From: Acidobacteria bacterium UBA7540
GTDB lineage: Bacteria; Acidobacteriota; Terriglobia; UBA7540
DNA: 64,000 nucleotides
Direction: 5' to 3'
NCBI GenBank assembly: GCA_002478145.1
Contig: DLMI01000088.1
Span: forward strand, 36,132 to 100,131
Made by a program: the position numbers and the translations under genes
Notes under the pieces: generated by a model
The model's database searches: none
What the model saw: only the letters and a program-made list of their open reading frames with translations
Told to the model about the DNA's origin: nothing
Part shown: positions 16,297-25,093 of the stretch, one piece after another
How the letters are laid out: every line of letters starts with the position of its first letter
Numbering within the stretch: the first letter of the stretch is position 1

Positions 16297-17550
16297 GTGT
16301 TCCGAGAAATCCTCATCCAAGCCTGGTCCGCACTCCGCCGCCAACCGCTGCGTAGTTTCCTCACCATGTTGGGGATTACGTGGGGTATTGCCGCTGTCGC
16401 GCTCCTGATCGCCTACGGCCGAGGGCTTCGGTCCGTGGTCGTCGCGGCCTTTGACGCCTTCGGCAAGGGAGCGGTCATATGCTGGCCCGCTCAGACCAGC
16501 GAGCAGGCGGGAGGCCAGCGCGCCGGCAAGCACGTGGTCTTCGAAAAAGCGGACCTGGACCTGGTTCGGGAAAACGTCACGCTGGTCAGGACCGCCTGCC
16601 TGGAAACGGTGCGTTGGCTTCCTATCTCTTACGGTGACCGTCTGGCCAATACCGCCATTCGCGGGGTCTGCCCCGAGTATGGCGAGATGCGCAACGAAGT
16701 GCCCAGCGCCGGCCGCTGGATCAGCCCTGAGGACGTGCTCGAGCGCCGGCGCGTGGTGTTTCTCGGAGCCCGTCTCCGGGAAAAGCTCTTCAGTGGCCAA
16801 CCTGCCGTAGGCGAAACGGTTCGCATCAGCGGTACCCGGTTCACCGTGGTCGGAACCATGGACCGCAAGATTCAGGACAGCAATTATTTCACCAGCGACG
16901 ACGAATCCGTCTGGATCCCGTATTCCACCGCAGGGGATATCTGGAACACTCGCTATGCCTCCGTGCTGGTGTTTGAGCCCCTCGCGCCCCGGTTCGAGAA
17001 GGAAGCCATGAGGCAAGTACGCGCGGAGGTGGCTAAGCGCCAGCGCTTTTCACCCACGGATGAGCGCGCCATCATGATGTTCGGCCGCGAGCAGTTCCGG
17101 CCCATCATCGATGGCATCACCATTGGCTTTGAGGCCCTGTTTACGTTCGTCGGAGCGCTCACCCTTGGCATTGGCGGCGTGGGGCTGATGAACATCATGT
17201 TAGTGGCCGTGGAAGAACGCATCCGGGAGATTGGTCTGCGCCGCGCCCTGGGCGCCCGCCGCTGGCAAATCCAGTTGCAATTCCTGGCCGAAGCGCTGGT
17301 CATCACCGCGATTGGCGGCGCCATTGGCATTGGCCTCGCCTATGCTGCCTCCGCGGCCATCGGACCGCTTCCCCTTTACGGCCCTCTCTACGAAGACACA
17401 TCCGGTAAAGGCGACATCCACATTTATATTTCGCTTGGCACCGTCGGTGTTTCCACGGCCATCCTGATCTTCGTGGGACTCCTCAGCGGCTTGGCGCCGG
17501 CCATCCGCGCCTCTCACCTCAATCCCGTCGAAGCTCTCCGTTATGAGTGA
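16297..17550 (+). CDS. MacB-type ABC transporter permease, second copy
   Basis: 417 residues starting at a GTG with AAGGTGAG upstream. The layout equals that of the preceding gene: LRSFLTMLGITWGIAAVALLIAYG, a large extracytoplasmic domain, and a C-terminal three-helix part with VEERIREIGLRRALGARRWQIQLQFLAEAL. The two permeases are related but clearly diverged. It also lacks ATPase motifs. Together with the adaptor at 13381 it forms a three-gene export unit missing its motor. Confidence 0.87.
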   Translation: MFREILIQAWSALRRQPLRSFLTMLGITWGIAAVALLIAYGRGLRSVVVAAFDAFGKGAVICWPAQTSEQAGGQRAGKHVVFEKADLDLVRENVTLVRTACLETVRWLPISYGDRLANTAIRGVCPEYGEMRNEVPSAGRWISPEDVLERRRVVFLGARLREKLFSGQPAVGETVRISGTRFTVVGTMDRKIQDSNYFTSDDESVWIPYSTAGDIWNTRYASVLVFEPLAPRFEKEAMRQVRAEVAKRQRFSPTDERAIMMFGREQFRPIIDGITIGFEALFTFVGALTLGIGGVGLMNIMLVAVEERIREIGLRRALGARRWQIQLQFLAEALVITAIGGAIGIGLAYAASAAIGPLPLYGPLYEDTSGKGDIHIYISLGTVGVSTAILIFVGLLSGLAPAIRASHLNPVEALRYE

Positions 17551-17603
17551 GCACTTTCACCAATTAGCTGCCGACGAATGAGTCCAGGCGCTTGCGCCCA
17601 AAG

Positions 17604-17626
17604 ATCGCAAAAAGGTTTGCGATCCT
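17604..17626. repeat. Hairpin after the second permease
   Basis: GATCGCAAA and TTTGCGATC pair around a short AAGG-type loop about 55 bases past the permease stop. No T-run follows. It may be a small repeat or a weak transcription or RNA-stability signal. Confidence 0.4.
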
Positions 17627-17815
17627 CCAACCGTGCCATGCCTGATGCAGGGGCAGACCCGCCGAACCGCCCCGACAGCCCACTCGCAAACGGCAGAGGC
17701 GTCAAGCAGATTAATGGCTTGAATCCTTAAACCGGCTGACGTAAGATGGCGGCTTTCGCAAGGCGGGAAGCACTGACTCTGAATGCGGCGCGGAATGACG
17801 CCGAAGGAGCACGTC

Positions 17816-19555
17816 ATGGAGAGATGGGTGGGCAGAGTTTTGAAGGCGACTTTCCAAAGGAAGTGGCTACTGGCGGTATTCGCCCTGGTCCCGCTCTGCG
17901 GGATCGGCGCGCGGGCGGAAGAGCCACGGTACTTTGCCATCCGCCATGCGCGCATCGTGCCGGTTTCGGGACCTGAGATCAAGAGCGGCACGGTGGTAAT
18001 TGCCAAGGGCCTGATCGCGGCGGTGGGGGAGAATGTGAGCATCCCGCCGGAAGCCTGGGTGATCGAAGGAAAGGGCCTGACGGTGTACCCCGGCTTCATC
18101 AACGCGCTGAGCGATCTTGGACTAGGCCCGCCAGCGCCGGCCGCGCCCGGACCGCCAGGAGGTGGCGGGGGCCCCGCCAGGGGTCAACCTCAGCAGCCGC
18201 AGCCGGTCTCTCACGGCCCGCAGGATCGACCGGCGAGCACGCCCTGGATGAATGCGGCAGACGAACTCAAGCCCGACGACAAGCGAGTTGAAACCTGGCG
18301 CAACGCCGGCTTCACCTCCACTCTGGCCGCACCGATGACCGGGATTTTCCCGGGCCAAGGCGCGGTGGTGAACCTCGCTGGCGAGCGACCGGGCGAAATG
18401 GTGGTGGCCGCGCCCAGCGCCCTTCTTATTACCCTCCAACCCCTGCGAGGCTTCGGAAACTTCCCCGACTCGTTGATGGGCGTGATCTCCTACGTCCATC
18501 AGGTCTTTCTGGATGCCAACTGGTACAACCAGTCGGAGTCCATTTACCGCGCGCATCCGGTCGGGTTGGAGCGGCCCGCCTATGACCGGACGGAGATCGT
18601 CGTAAACGACGCGCTGGCCTCCGGACGTCCGGTCTTGTTGCCTGGAAACACCGCGCAGGAAATTCACCGGGCGCTGGTGCTGGCGGATCGCGCGGGCGCG
18701 CGTGCCGTCATTTACGGCGGCCAGCAAGGCTACGAGGACGCCGATGAACTGGCGGCAGCGAAGGTTCCGGTGCTGGTGAACCTGAAGTGGCCGGAGAAGG
18801 AGAAAGACGCAGACCCGGAGGCCGAGGAGCCGTTGCGCGTGCTCCGCTTCCGTGACCGCGCGCCCTCATCCCCGGCCGCGCTCCAGAAGGCAGGCGTGAA
18901 GTTCGCTTTCTATTTTGAAGGGATCGGAGCTCCCAAGGACGCGCTTAAGAACGCGAAGAAAGCCGTCGACGCGGGTCTCGCTGCCGATGCCGCCCTGCGT
19001 GCTTTCACCCTGAACGCGGCGGAGATCCTGGGCGTGGGCGACCGTTTGGGCTCCATCGAGCCCGGCAAGATTGCCAACCTGGTCGTGACCGATGGGGATA
19101 TTTTCAATGAAAAGACCAAAGTGAAAATGACCTTTGTGGACGGCCGCCGCTACGAAGTGCGCGAGCCCGGACGCCCCACGGCGCCCCCAACCGTCAAGCT
19201 GGCCGGGAAGTGGAAAATCAGCCTGACGGGTGCGCAGGGCCCGGAGGAGGCTACGGCGGACCTCAGCATGGAGCCCGATGGTACGCTCGCCGGATCGCTC
19301 ACCGGCGTCTCCGGCGCCATGGTAGGGTCCATGGGCACGGTCTCGATCCGCGACGGCTGGGTGAGCGGCAACCAGTTCAGCTTCACGCTCAGCCTGACCT
19401 TCGGAGGCAGTCCCATCGATGTCATCTTCAGCGGGACGCTCGAAGGCGAGCAGATGAAAGGGATAGCCAGCGGGGGCGGCGCGTCGGTGGACTTTACGGG
19501 CTCGCGCCCCAGCAGCACGGCTGCAACTGTAAATACCCATCAGGAGGTTGAGTAG
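17816..19555 (+). CDS. Exported amidohydrolase-like protein lacking metal ligands
   Basis: 579 residues from the ATG at 17816, which has AAGGAG seven bases upstream; the longer frame from 17783 has none. A signal peptide (WLLAVFALVPLCGIGARA) leads into an amidohydrolase start (FAIRHARIVPVSGPEIKSGT) and a typical end (NAAEILGVGDRLGSIEPGKIANLVVTDGD). Where active members have PGxIDxHxH this protein reads VYPGFINALSDLGLG, and the later His and Asp ligands also seem absent, so a metal-free role is likely. A Pro/Gly-rich linker follows the lost HxH. The last 110 residues form a separate beta-rich domain. The next gene, intact at its metal site, begins immediately after the stop, so the pair may form one complex. 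Confidence 0.82.
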   Translation: MERWVGRVLKATFQRKWLLAVFALVPLCGIGARAEEPRYFAIRHARIVPVSGPEIKSGTVVIAKGLIAAVGENVSIPPEAWVIEGKGLTVYPGFINALSDLGLGPPAPAAPGPPGGGGGPARGQPQQPQPVSHGPQDRPASTPWMNAADELKPDDKRVETWRNAGFTSTLAAPMTGIFPGQGAVVNLAGERPGEMVVAAPSALLITLQPLRGFGNFPDSLMGVISYVHQVFLDANWYNQSESIYRAHPVGLERPAYDRTEIVVNDALASGRPVLLPGNTAQEIHRALVLADRAGARAVIYGGQQGYEDADELAAAKVPVLVNLKWPEKEKDADPEAEEPLRVLRFRDRAPSSPAALQKAGVKFAFYFEGIGAPKDALKNAKKAVDAGLAADAALRAFTLNAAEILGVGDRLGSIEPGKIANLVVTDGDIFNEKTKVKMTFVDGRRYEVREPGRPTAPPTVKLAGKWKISLTGAQGPEEATADLSMEPDGTLAGSLTGVSGAMVGSMGTVSIRDGWVSGNQFSFTLSLTFGGSPIDVIFSGTLEGEQMKGIASGGGASVDFTGSRPSSTAATVNTHQEVE

Positions 19556-21004
19556 ATGAAACGCGCATCCCGTTCGATAAGCGTGGTGGCGATGCTGTCC
19601 CTCCTGGCGGTTTGCGCCCTTGGGGCTAAGGCGGCAGAGGTCACGTTAATCAAGTCCGGCACCATCCTTACCATCACCAAGGGGACGATTGAAAACGGTG
19701 ACGTCCTGATCCGGGACGGCAAGATCGCGGAGGTGGGCAAGGGCTTGACGGCGCCTGAGGGCGCCAAGGTGATTGATGCCACAGGCCTGTTCGTGATGCC
19801 GGGCATCATCGACTGCCATTCGCACATCGCGGTCGCCGGAAGCGTCAACGAAGGCAGCGTCAGCGTCTCTTCAATGGTGAACATCGCCGACGTCTTGAAC
19901 CCCGAGGACGTTGACATCTATCGCGACCTGGCGGGCGGCGTCACCACCGCCAACATTCTGCATGGCAGCGCCAATGCCATCGGGGGCCAAACCATCGTGA
20001 TCAAGCTTCGGTGGGGAAAGCTGGCTGAAGATCTTCCCTTCGAAGGCGCGTTGCCGGGTATCAAGTTCGCCCTGGGAGAAAATCCCAAGCGCTCCGGCTC
20101 CTCGATTTCCGGGACACCGCCGCGGTATCCCTCCACGCGCATGGGCGTGATGGACGTATACCGCGAGGCTTTTTCGGAGGCGGTGGATTACAAGAAAGCC
20201 TGGGACGACTACAACCGCAAGAAAGCAGCCGGCGAATCGAACTTGATTCCGCCTCGGCGTGACCTGAAACTCGACCCGCTCCTGGAGGTACTGGAGGGCA
20301 AGCGGCTGGTGCACATCCACTGCTACCGCGACGATGAGATCCTGCAGATGATCCGCGTGGCTGAGGAGTTCCACTTCAAGATTGCGACCTTCCAGCACGT
20401 GCTCGAGGGCTACAAAATTGCGGATGAAATCGCCAAAAGCGGCGCGGGTGCATCCACATTTTCCGACTGGTGGGCCTACAAGGTGGAGGCCTACGACGCC
20501 ATCCCGTACAATGCCGCCCTCATGACCGAACGCGGCATCGTGGTCTCGATCAACTCCGATAGCGGCGAGGAGGCCCGGCACCTGAACCAGGAAGCGGCCA
20601 AGAGCATGAAATGGGGCGGGCTTTCGCACGATGAGGCGCTGAAGCTGGTGACGATAAACCCGGCCATCCAGTTGCACATCGCGGACCGCGTGGGCTCGAT
20701 TGAGCCCGGCAAGGATGCAGACCTCGCCATTTATAACAAGGACCCGCTCAGCGTCTACGCGGTGCCGCAGAAAGTCTTGATCGACGGCCAGGTTTACTTC
20801 GACCGCCAGCAGGACATTGCCCACCGCGCCGCGCTGGAGAAGGAAAAGAAAGCGCTGCTTGCAAAGGAAACGAAAGCAGCCGAGGGCGCGAAAAGGCCCC
20901 GGCGGCCGGGTGCAACCCCGAAGCCGGCCCCGCCAGGCGCAGCGCCTCCCGGCGCACCTCCGAAACCACCGGGAAAGCCTGGTGAGGTGAGTGGCAGCGT
21001 GTGA
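19556..21004 (+). CDS. Exported amidohydrolase with intact metal site
   Basis: 482 residues. The ATG directly follows the stop of the previous gene, with AGGAGGT inside that gene's last codons, so translation is tightly coupled. After a signal peptide (SVVAMLSLLAVCALGAKA) come the metal ligands: HSH in VMPGIIDCHSHIA, His in LVHIHCYRDDEI, His in TFQHVLEGYKIADEI and Asp in INSDSGEEARHL, then GSIEPGKDADLAIYNKDPL. This fits imidazolonepropionase-like or prolidase-type amidohydrolases acting on cyclic amides or peptides outside the cytoplasm. The tail is a Pro/Ala-rich stretch of about 40 residues. Substrate not predictable. Confidence 0.87.
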   Translation: MKRASRSISVVAMLSLLAVCALGAKAAEVTLIKSGTILTITKGTIENGDVLIRDGKIAEVGKGLTAPEGAKVIDATGLFVMPGIIDCHSHIAVAGSVNEGSVSVSSMVNIADVLNPEDVDIYRDLAGGVTTANILHGSANAIGGQTIVIKLRWGKLAEDLPFEGALPGIKFALGENPKRSGSSISGTPPRYPSTRMGVMDVYREAFSEAVDYKKAWDDYNRKKAAGESNLIPPRRDLKLDPLLEVLEGKRLVHIHCYRDDEILQMIRVAEEFHFKIATFQHVLEGYKIADEIAKSGAGASTFSDWWAYKVEAYDAIPYNAALMTERGIVVSINSDSGEEARHLNQEAAKSMKWGGLSHDEALKLVTINPAIQLHIADRVGSIEPGKDADLAIYNKDPLSVYAVPQKVLIDGQVYFDRQQDIAHRAALEKEKKALLAKETKAAEGAKRPRRPGATPKPAPPGAAPPGAPPKPPGKPGEVSGSV

Positions 21005-21047
21005 TTTCGTAGCGCCGACCCCGCATCGCGGGGTCAGCACCTCGAGT

Positions 21048-21102
21048 TTCTACATTCTCCCCTCTCCCCCTTGGGGGAGAGGGGCCGGGGGGTGAGGGGG
21101 TC
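21048..21102. repeat. Family C repeat, short form, left of the DUF559 gene
   Basis: CCCCTCTCCCCCTTGGGGGA hairpin followed by GGGGTGAGGGGG, ending seven bases before the DUF559 start codon. Related copies: 4425-4500, 7376-7447 and 21556-21632. Confidence 0.6.
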
Positions 21103-21108
21103 AAAGCC

Positions 21109-21528
21109 GTGAAACCAGAATCAACGCGGCCCTACCGCCAACGTCGCTCCCTCGCGCGTAGCGAAGCGCAGATTGCCAGGGCCCGCGAGCTTCGGCGCAA
21201 TGAAACCGAATCCGAAGAAATCGCTTGGCGCTTATTGAGGACTCTCAGATTCAAGGGCTTTAAATTCCGCCGCCAGTACGCTGTGGGCTGGTACATTGTT
21301 GATTTCTGCTGCCCCCAGCGGCGTCTGATTGTGGAACTGGATGGCAGCGTCCACGCTCAGCCAAGCCAGACCAGGCGCGACGCAAGCCGAGACGCACTGC
21401 TCAAACGTATGGGGTGCACTGTGATGCGATTACCAAATGGAATCGTTATGGAGGCGCCGGAGCTGTTTGTGGGAAAAGTATTGGACGTCGCGTGGTCACT
21501 GCCCAACGCATTCACCGGCGAGTTGTGA
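21109..21528 (+). CDS. DUF559 nuclease-like protein
   Basis: 139 residues, GTG start. The core matches DUF559, a family placed with very-short-patch-repair-like endonucleases: AWRLLRTLRFKGFKFRRQYAV-type N-part, then VDFCCPQRRLIVELDGSVHA with the likely catalytic Asp and Glu, and a DALLKRMGCTVMRLPNG end. The biochemical role of the family is not established. The gene interrupts a run of amidohydrolase genes and is flanked on both sides by family C palindromic repeats, so it may have arrived together with them. Confidence 0.82.
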   Translation: MKPESTRPYRQRRSLARSEAQIARARELRRNETESEEIAWRLLRTLRFKGFKFRRQYAVGWYIVDFCCPQRRLIVELDGSVHAQPSQTRRDASRDALLKRMGCTVMRLPNGIVMEAPELFVGKVLDVAWSLPNAFTGEL

Positions 21529-21555
21529 GCTGCAAACGAATGGGCGCAGGCTCAC

Positions 21556-21632
21556 GACCCCCTCACCCGGCCCGCCCCGGCTGAAGAAAACGCCGGTGCG
21601 GTCCACCCTCTCCCCCAAGCGGGAGAGGGAAG
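21556..21632. repeat. Family C repeat right of the DUF559 gene
   Basis: CCTCACCCGGCCCGCCCCGG, GAAAACGCCGGTG and a CCCTCTCCCCCAAGCGGGAGAGGG-type hairpin. It lies in inverted orientation to the left copy at 21048-21102, so the pair brackets the DUF559 gene. Confidence 0.62.
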
Positions 21633-21662
21633 GAATCTGGACACAGAAGGAGAGCGAAGAAA

Positions 21663-23024
21663 ATGAGCCTTCGACGGATACCGCTAGCGCTCACGGCCAC
21701 GATGGTGACCGTGCTGCTTGTCACATCGTGGCTTCGCACCAACGCGGCGCCTGAGCCGGCCGCACCCGCGCAGGTCTACGCCCTTCGTGGCGCAAAGGTC
21801 TACACGCTGGCCGGCCCGCCGGTCGAGAACGCCACGGTGGTGATCCGCGACGGCAAGATCGCCGCCGTGGGCCAGAACGTGGCCGTTCCCAGCGATGCTG
21901 AGGTGATTGAAGCCAAGGGCCTGGAAGTTTATCCCGGCATCTTCGACTCCGTAACCACTCTAGGCTTGAGGGAGATCGAAGCCGTGCCTGCCACGGTGGA
22001 CACCACCGACGTGGGGAACTTCAACCCGCAATTAGTGGCCATGACGGCCGTCCACCCGCCCAGCGAGCAGATCCCTGTGGCGCGCGCCAACGGCATCACG
22101 CACGCCGTCGCCGCACCCCTCGGCGGAGGCGGCGGTTTCCGTGGCGGAGGAGGCACCGTGATAGCCGGCCAGGCTTCGGCCATCAATCTGGCGGGCTGGA
22201 CGGTTGAGGAGATGCTCATTCGCCGCTCCGTAGCGATGGTGGTGGATTGGCCCAGGTTGCAGACCCGGTCTTTTGACATCACCACCTTCAGCGTCCGGGA
22301 GCGCCCGTTCACGGAAGTGAAACAGGAGTACGACAAGAGAATCTTCGAGCTGACGGACTTGCTGGAGCGAGCGCGCCATTACGCCCAGGCCATGGAAAAA
22401 GGCTCGAGCGAGAACTACGATCGCGACCTAAAACTCGAAGCGCTCGTGCCCGTCGTGCAAGGCAAGCTGCCGGTGCTCGTGGTGGCCAATCAGAAGCGTA
22501 CCATTCGCGATGCGGTGGAGTTCTGCGAAAAGCAGAAGCTCAGGATGATCCTGGGCGGCGGGGCTGAATCCTACAAGGTCAAAGACCTGCTGGCCTCCAA
22601 GCACGTTCCTGTGATTCTCGGGCCCACGCAATCTCTGCCCGAAGACGAAGACGCACCCTACGATCAGTCCTACGCCACTCCCGGCCAACTGCAGGCCGCC
22701 GGCATCAAAATCGCCCTTGCCAGCTTTGACGACGCGTCCTTCGCGCGCCGCCTGCCCTACCAGGCCGCCAACGCTGTTGCCTATGGGCTCCCTTATGACG
22801 AGGCCTTGAAAGCCATCACGCTCTATCCCGCTCAGATCCTCGGCCTCGCCGACCAACTTGGCACTATCGAGCCCGGGAAGATGGCGGACCTCATCGTCAC
22901 GGATGGCGATCCGCTCGCCATCCCTACGCAGGTTCGTTATCTCTTCATCAATGGCCAGTTGACTCCAACGGACAACAGACAGTTGAGGCTCTACGAAGAA
23001 TACCGCAAGCGCCCCAGACAATGA
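21663..23024 (+). CDS. Exported amidohydrolase-like protein, metal site lost
   Basis: 453 residues with a signal sequence (LALTATMVTVLLVTSWL). The amidohydrolase frame is clear at both ends (VYALRGAKVYTLAGPPVENATV and ITLYPAQILGLADQLGTIEPGKMADLIVTDGDP), but the HxH site reads VYPGIFDSVTTLGLREIEA and no replacement ligands are obvious. A Gly-rich loop (LGGGGGFRGGGG) follows. It resembles the protein at 17816 more than the intact enzyme at 19556. The DUF559 gene with its repeats lies between it and the other two, so it was probably once directly downstream of them. Confidence 0.82.
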   Translation: MSLRRIPLALTATMVTVLLVTSWLRTNAAPEPAAPAQVYALRGAKVYTLAGPPVENATVVIRDGKIAAVGQNVAVPSDAEVIEAKGLEVYPGIFDSVTTLGLREIEAVPATVDTTDVGNFNPQLVAMTAVHPPSEQIPVARANGITHAVAAPLGGGGGFRGGGGTVIAGQASAINLAGWTVEEMLIRRSVAMVVDWPRLQTRSFDITTFSVRERPFTEVKQEYDKRIFELTDLLERARHYAQAMEKGSSENYDRDLKLEALVPVVQGKLPVLVVANQKRTIRDAVEFCEKQKLRMILGGGAESYKVKDLLASKHVPVILGPTQSLPEDEDAPYDQSYATPGQLQAAGIKIALASFDDASFARRLPYQAANAVAYGLPYDEALKAITLYPAQILGLADQLGTIEPGKMADLIVTDGDPLAIPTQVRYLFINGQLTPTDNRQLRLYEEYRKRPRQ

Positions 23025-23099
23025 GGCCCGGGAGGTGCCCTCTATGATGACGCCGAAGCCCTATAGTTTACCGTGCGGGTAAACGGAAATGAGCACATC

Positions 23100-23525
23100 A
23101 TGCAGTTGCGAGTGCTGCTTCTCTGTGCCTTACTGATCACGCTTTGCAGCCTGAGTGTTGCCCAGAAACCCGCAATCATCAACATCCCTGTCCGGCATAC
23201 TTCGGCTAACTCAGGTAAGCAGATGTTTGAAGCTTATTGCGCCGCCTGTCACGGAAAAGAAGGAAAGGGTAATGGACCCGTTGCGGCCGCGCTTAAGGTG
23301 CCGCCGACAGATCTCACTGTTCTTGGCCGGCAGAACAACGGAAAGTTTCCCTCCATACAGGTTGCCAAGGCTATCACCGGCGAGGCTGGTATTCCGGCCC
23401 ACGGCTCCAAGGAAATGCCGATCTGGGGTCCCGTATTCATGTCCATGAGCCACCAGCACGAGTCCGAAGTGCATTTACGGGTAGCTAATCTCACGGAGTA
23501 CATCAAATCCTTACAGCAGAAGTGA
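23100..23525 (+). CDS. Exported mono-haem cytochrome c
   Basis: 141 residues from the ATG at 23100, chosen because it starts straight into a signal peptide (LRVLLLCALLITLCSLSVAQ); a GTG at 23073 is possible. The haem site is CAACH at residues 47-51, and the Met in GSKEMPIWGPVF is a likely sixth ligand. It is a class I cytochrome c of the short periplasmic type, for electron transfer. The partner enzyme is not evident from the neighbours. Confidence 0.85.
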   Translation: MQLRVLLLCALLITLCSLSVAQKPAIINIPVRHTSANSGKQMFEAYCAACHGKEGKGNGPVAAALKVPPTDLTVLGRQNNGKFPSIQVAKAITGEAGIPAHGSKEMPIWGPVFMSMSHQHESEVHLRVANLTEYIKSLQQK

Positions 23526-23714
23526 AGACCTGAGGCCGAACGAGGCATCGCCTCAGTTTCCTTACACCGCTGGGCAGTGGATTCTCTCTGCGAACTGCCG
23601 ACCCGCCGCGGCGGGTTCGTTCGGCCTAGGCCGACGGACTCAGTATGACAGCTTTCTTGGAGGGGCCGACGCGCCCGCGCGGCACGGCCACAACTCCAAC
23701 TTCTGAATGCGGGT

Positions 23715-23984
23715 TTATGCGAGCTGCGTCTTGGCCCAGAAATCAGTCGAGGTCAGAACTGGAACGACTTCAAAGTCGATCAGGTCATCCCAGCGGCTAA
23801 CCCAGGCGTCCAGTAGATCCGGACGCGGTGTTTCCATGAGCTGAAAACAACGAGTGCCCGTCGAATCCACCCAGCTCGCGTGGTAGATAACACCTTCAGG
23901 CAACATTCGGCCGCTACTCTTGAACCGTTCGCCCACCGGGCGAGGATCGCCATGTTTGAAGCGTTCAATAACCATGAACAGCAT
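23715..23984 (-). CDS. DUF3303 small protein
   Basis: 89 residues, full-length for the DUF3303 family: MLFMVIERFKHGDP at the start, GVIYHASWVDSTGTRCFQLM in the middle and WDDLIDFEVVPVLTS near the end. The family folds as a ferredoxin-like dimer of unknown role. It is followed on the same strand by no obvious partner; a DtxR-type regulator lies upstream in the same direction, 31 bases away, so they may share a transcript. Confidence 0.8.
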   Translation of the reverse strand: MLFMVIERFKHGDPRPVGERFKSSGRMLPEGVIYHASWVDSTGTRCFQLMETPRPDLLDAWVSRWDDLIDFEVVPVLTSTDFWAKTQLA

Positions 23985-24015
23985 TTGGGGAAGTCTACCT
24001 CACTTGGGCCAAACT

Positions 24016-24696
24016 TCAAACTGCTCTGCTGCCTGGACGAGGGCTATCGCCCTGCACCCACACCTTTCCAGCGGCAGCTTGACCCAGGTGGACCTGCTTC
24101 AGCCCAACGTCCAAGGTCATGGTATGGTCGTAATTGCGGCTCACCACTTGGAGCTGTGATCCGGGGCGAAGTCCGAGCCCATCAAAATACTCGAGCAGTG
24201 AGCGATCTCGTTCATACATGCCGGCCACCTTCACTCGCGTTCCGGCAGGCACTTCCGCCAGCAGGATCAGGCCCGACTTGCGACGTTCCGCGGCGCCCGT
24301 GTTAATCTCGTCCCCACGTGGGCAGGGGCCTTGCTCGCCCAGCTTTTGAATTAACTTCCCCTCGAAGTCATCCGAAACAGCGTGTTCCAACCGTTCCGCC
24401 TCGTCATGGACCTTGTACCATTCCATCCCCAGCATCTCCGTCAGCATGCGCTCGATCAAATAGTGACGTTTGCGAAGCCGATCTGAGATTTGGCGGCCGG
24501 CGGGGGTAAGAGAGATCCGCCCGTTGCCTCCAACTCTGACTAGTTTATCCCGTTGCAGACGCCTCAAGGCCAGGGCCACGGCGGGCGGGGTTATTTTCAA
24601 CCAGCGCGCAATGGTTGCGGCGATCACCGGCTCTTCTTCAGACTCCGCTTCGGCAATGGCTTTCAGGTAATCTTCTTTGGAGATGGTCAGTTTCAT
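24016..24696 (-). CDS. DtxR/MntR-family metal-dependent regulator
   Basis: 226 residues from the ATG at 24696 (AGGTGGAG upstream); the longer open frame is not needed. Residues 1-65 form a winged helix (SKEDYLKAIAEAE, ATIARWLKITPPAVALALRRLQRDKLV), followed by the metal-binding/dimer domain (RHYLIERMLTEMLGMEWYKVHDEAERLEHAVSD, with the expected Glu and His ligands) and a C-terminal SH3-like FeoA domain. It probably senses Mn(II) or Fe(II). It is divergent from a TonB-dependent receptor gene with an inverted repeat in the shared spacer. Confidence 0.88.
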   Translation of the reverse strand: MKLTISKEDYLKAIAEAESEEEPVIAATIARWLKITPPAVALALRRLQRDKLVRVGGNGRISLTPAGRQISDRLRKRHYLIERMLTEMLGMEWYKVHDEAERLEHAVSDDFEGKLIQKLGEQGPCPRGDEINTGAAERRKSGLILLAEVPAGTRVKVAGMYERDRSLLEYFDGLGLRPGSQLQVVSRNYDHTMTLDVGLKQVHLGQAAAGKVWVQGDSPRPGSRAV

Positions 24697-24842
24697 TCTC
24701 CACCTCTTGGATTTTGTTCTCTCCAGCCTTCCAGCATTTCCCATCATGGCAAGAATCGAGGGAAATGGCAACAGGGGCTTATTCCCGGACCTAAGCCGAC
24801 AATGCAAAATTCTATTGACGTGGGGGCGAAAGGTGGTATTAA

Positions 24843-24872
24843 CTATAGCTTATGCATAAGTGCAAGCTACAG
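24843..24872. promoter_or_regulatory. Inverted repeat between regulator and TonB receptor genes
   Basis: CTTATGCATAAG (24849-24860) is a perfect palindrome, enclosed by CTATAGCTT and AAGCTACAG, which are inverted copies but for one base. It lies about 150 bases upstream of the DtxR-type gene, in the divergent spacer. A metal-regulator operator is a reasonable guess, not shown. Confidence 0.35.
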
Positions 24873-24906
24873 TGAAGATGCAGCGGGCCGCGTTTTCGGC
24901 CCTATA

Positions 24907-25060
24907 GCAGGCTGATGAAAAAGTCTCCAGCATGTCATCCTGAGGAGTCCCGATCTGATCGGGACGACGAAGGATCTCCGTAGTTGCTTGATTCTGAACT
25001 GCCGAGATTCTTCGCTGGCGCTCAGAATGACAGAGTAACAGGCCTTTTCATCAGCCTGTT
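24907..25060. repeat. Family A MITE-like element, well-preserved ends
   Basis: Terminal inverted repeats read GCAGGCTGATGAAAAAG and, reversed, AACAGGCTGATGAAAAGG. Inside are CATCCTGAGGAGTCCCGATC and an inverted CAGAATGACAG. It ends 33 bases before the TonB receptor start, so it adds to that gene's leader. Confidence 0.75.
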
Positions 25061-25093
25061 AGAGCGCCGCCGCGCACCACAGCAAGGAAGGTC

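Noticed and set aside
19871..21040. Long minus-strand frame over the middle amidohydrolase gene
   Set aside because: Arg/His/Ala-rich shadow of a GC-rich gene with recognisable motifs on the plus strand.
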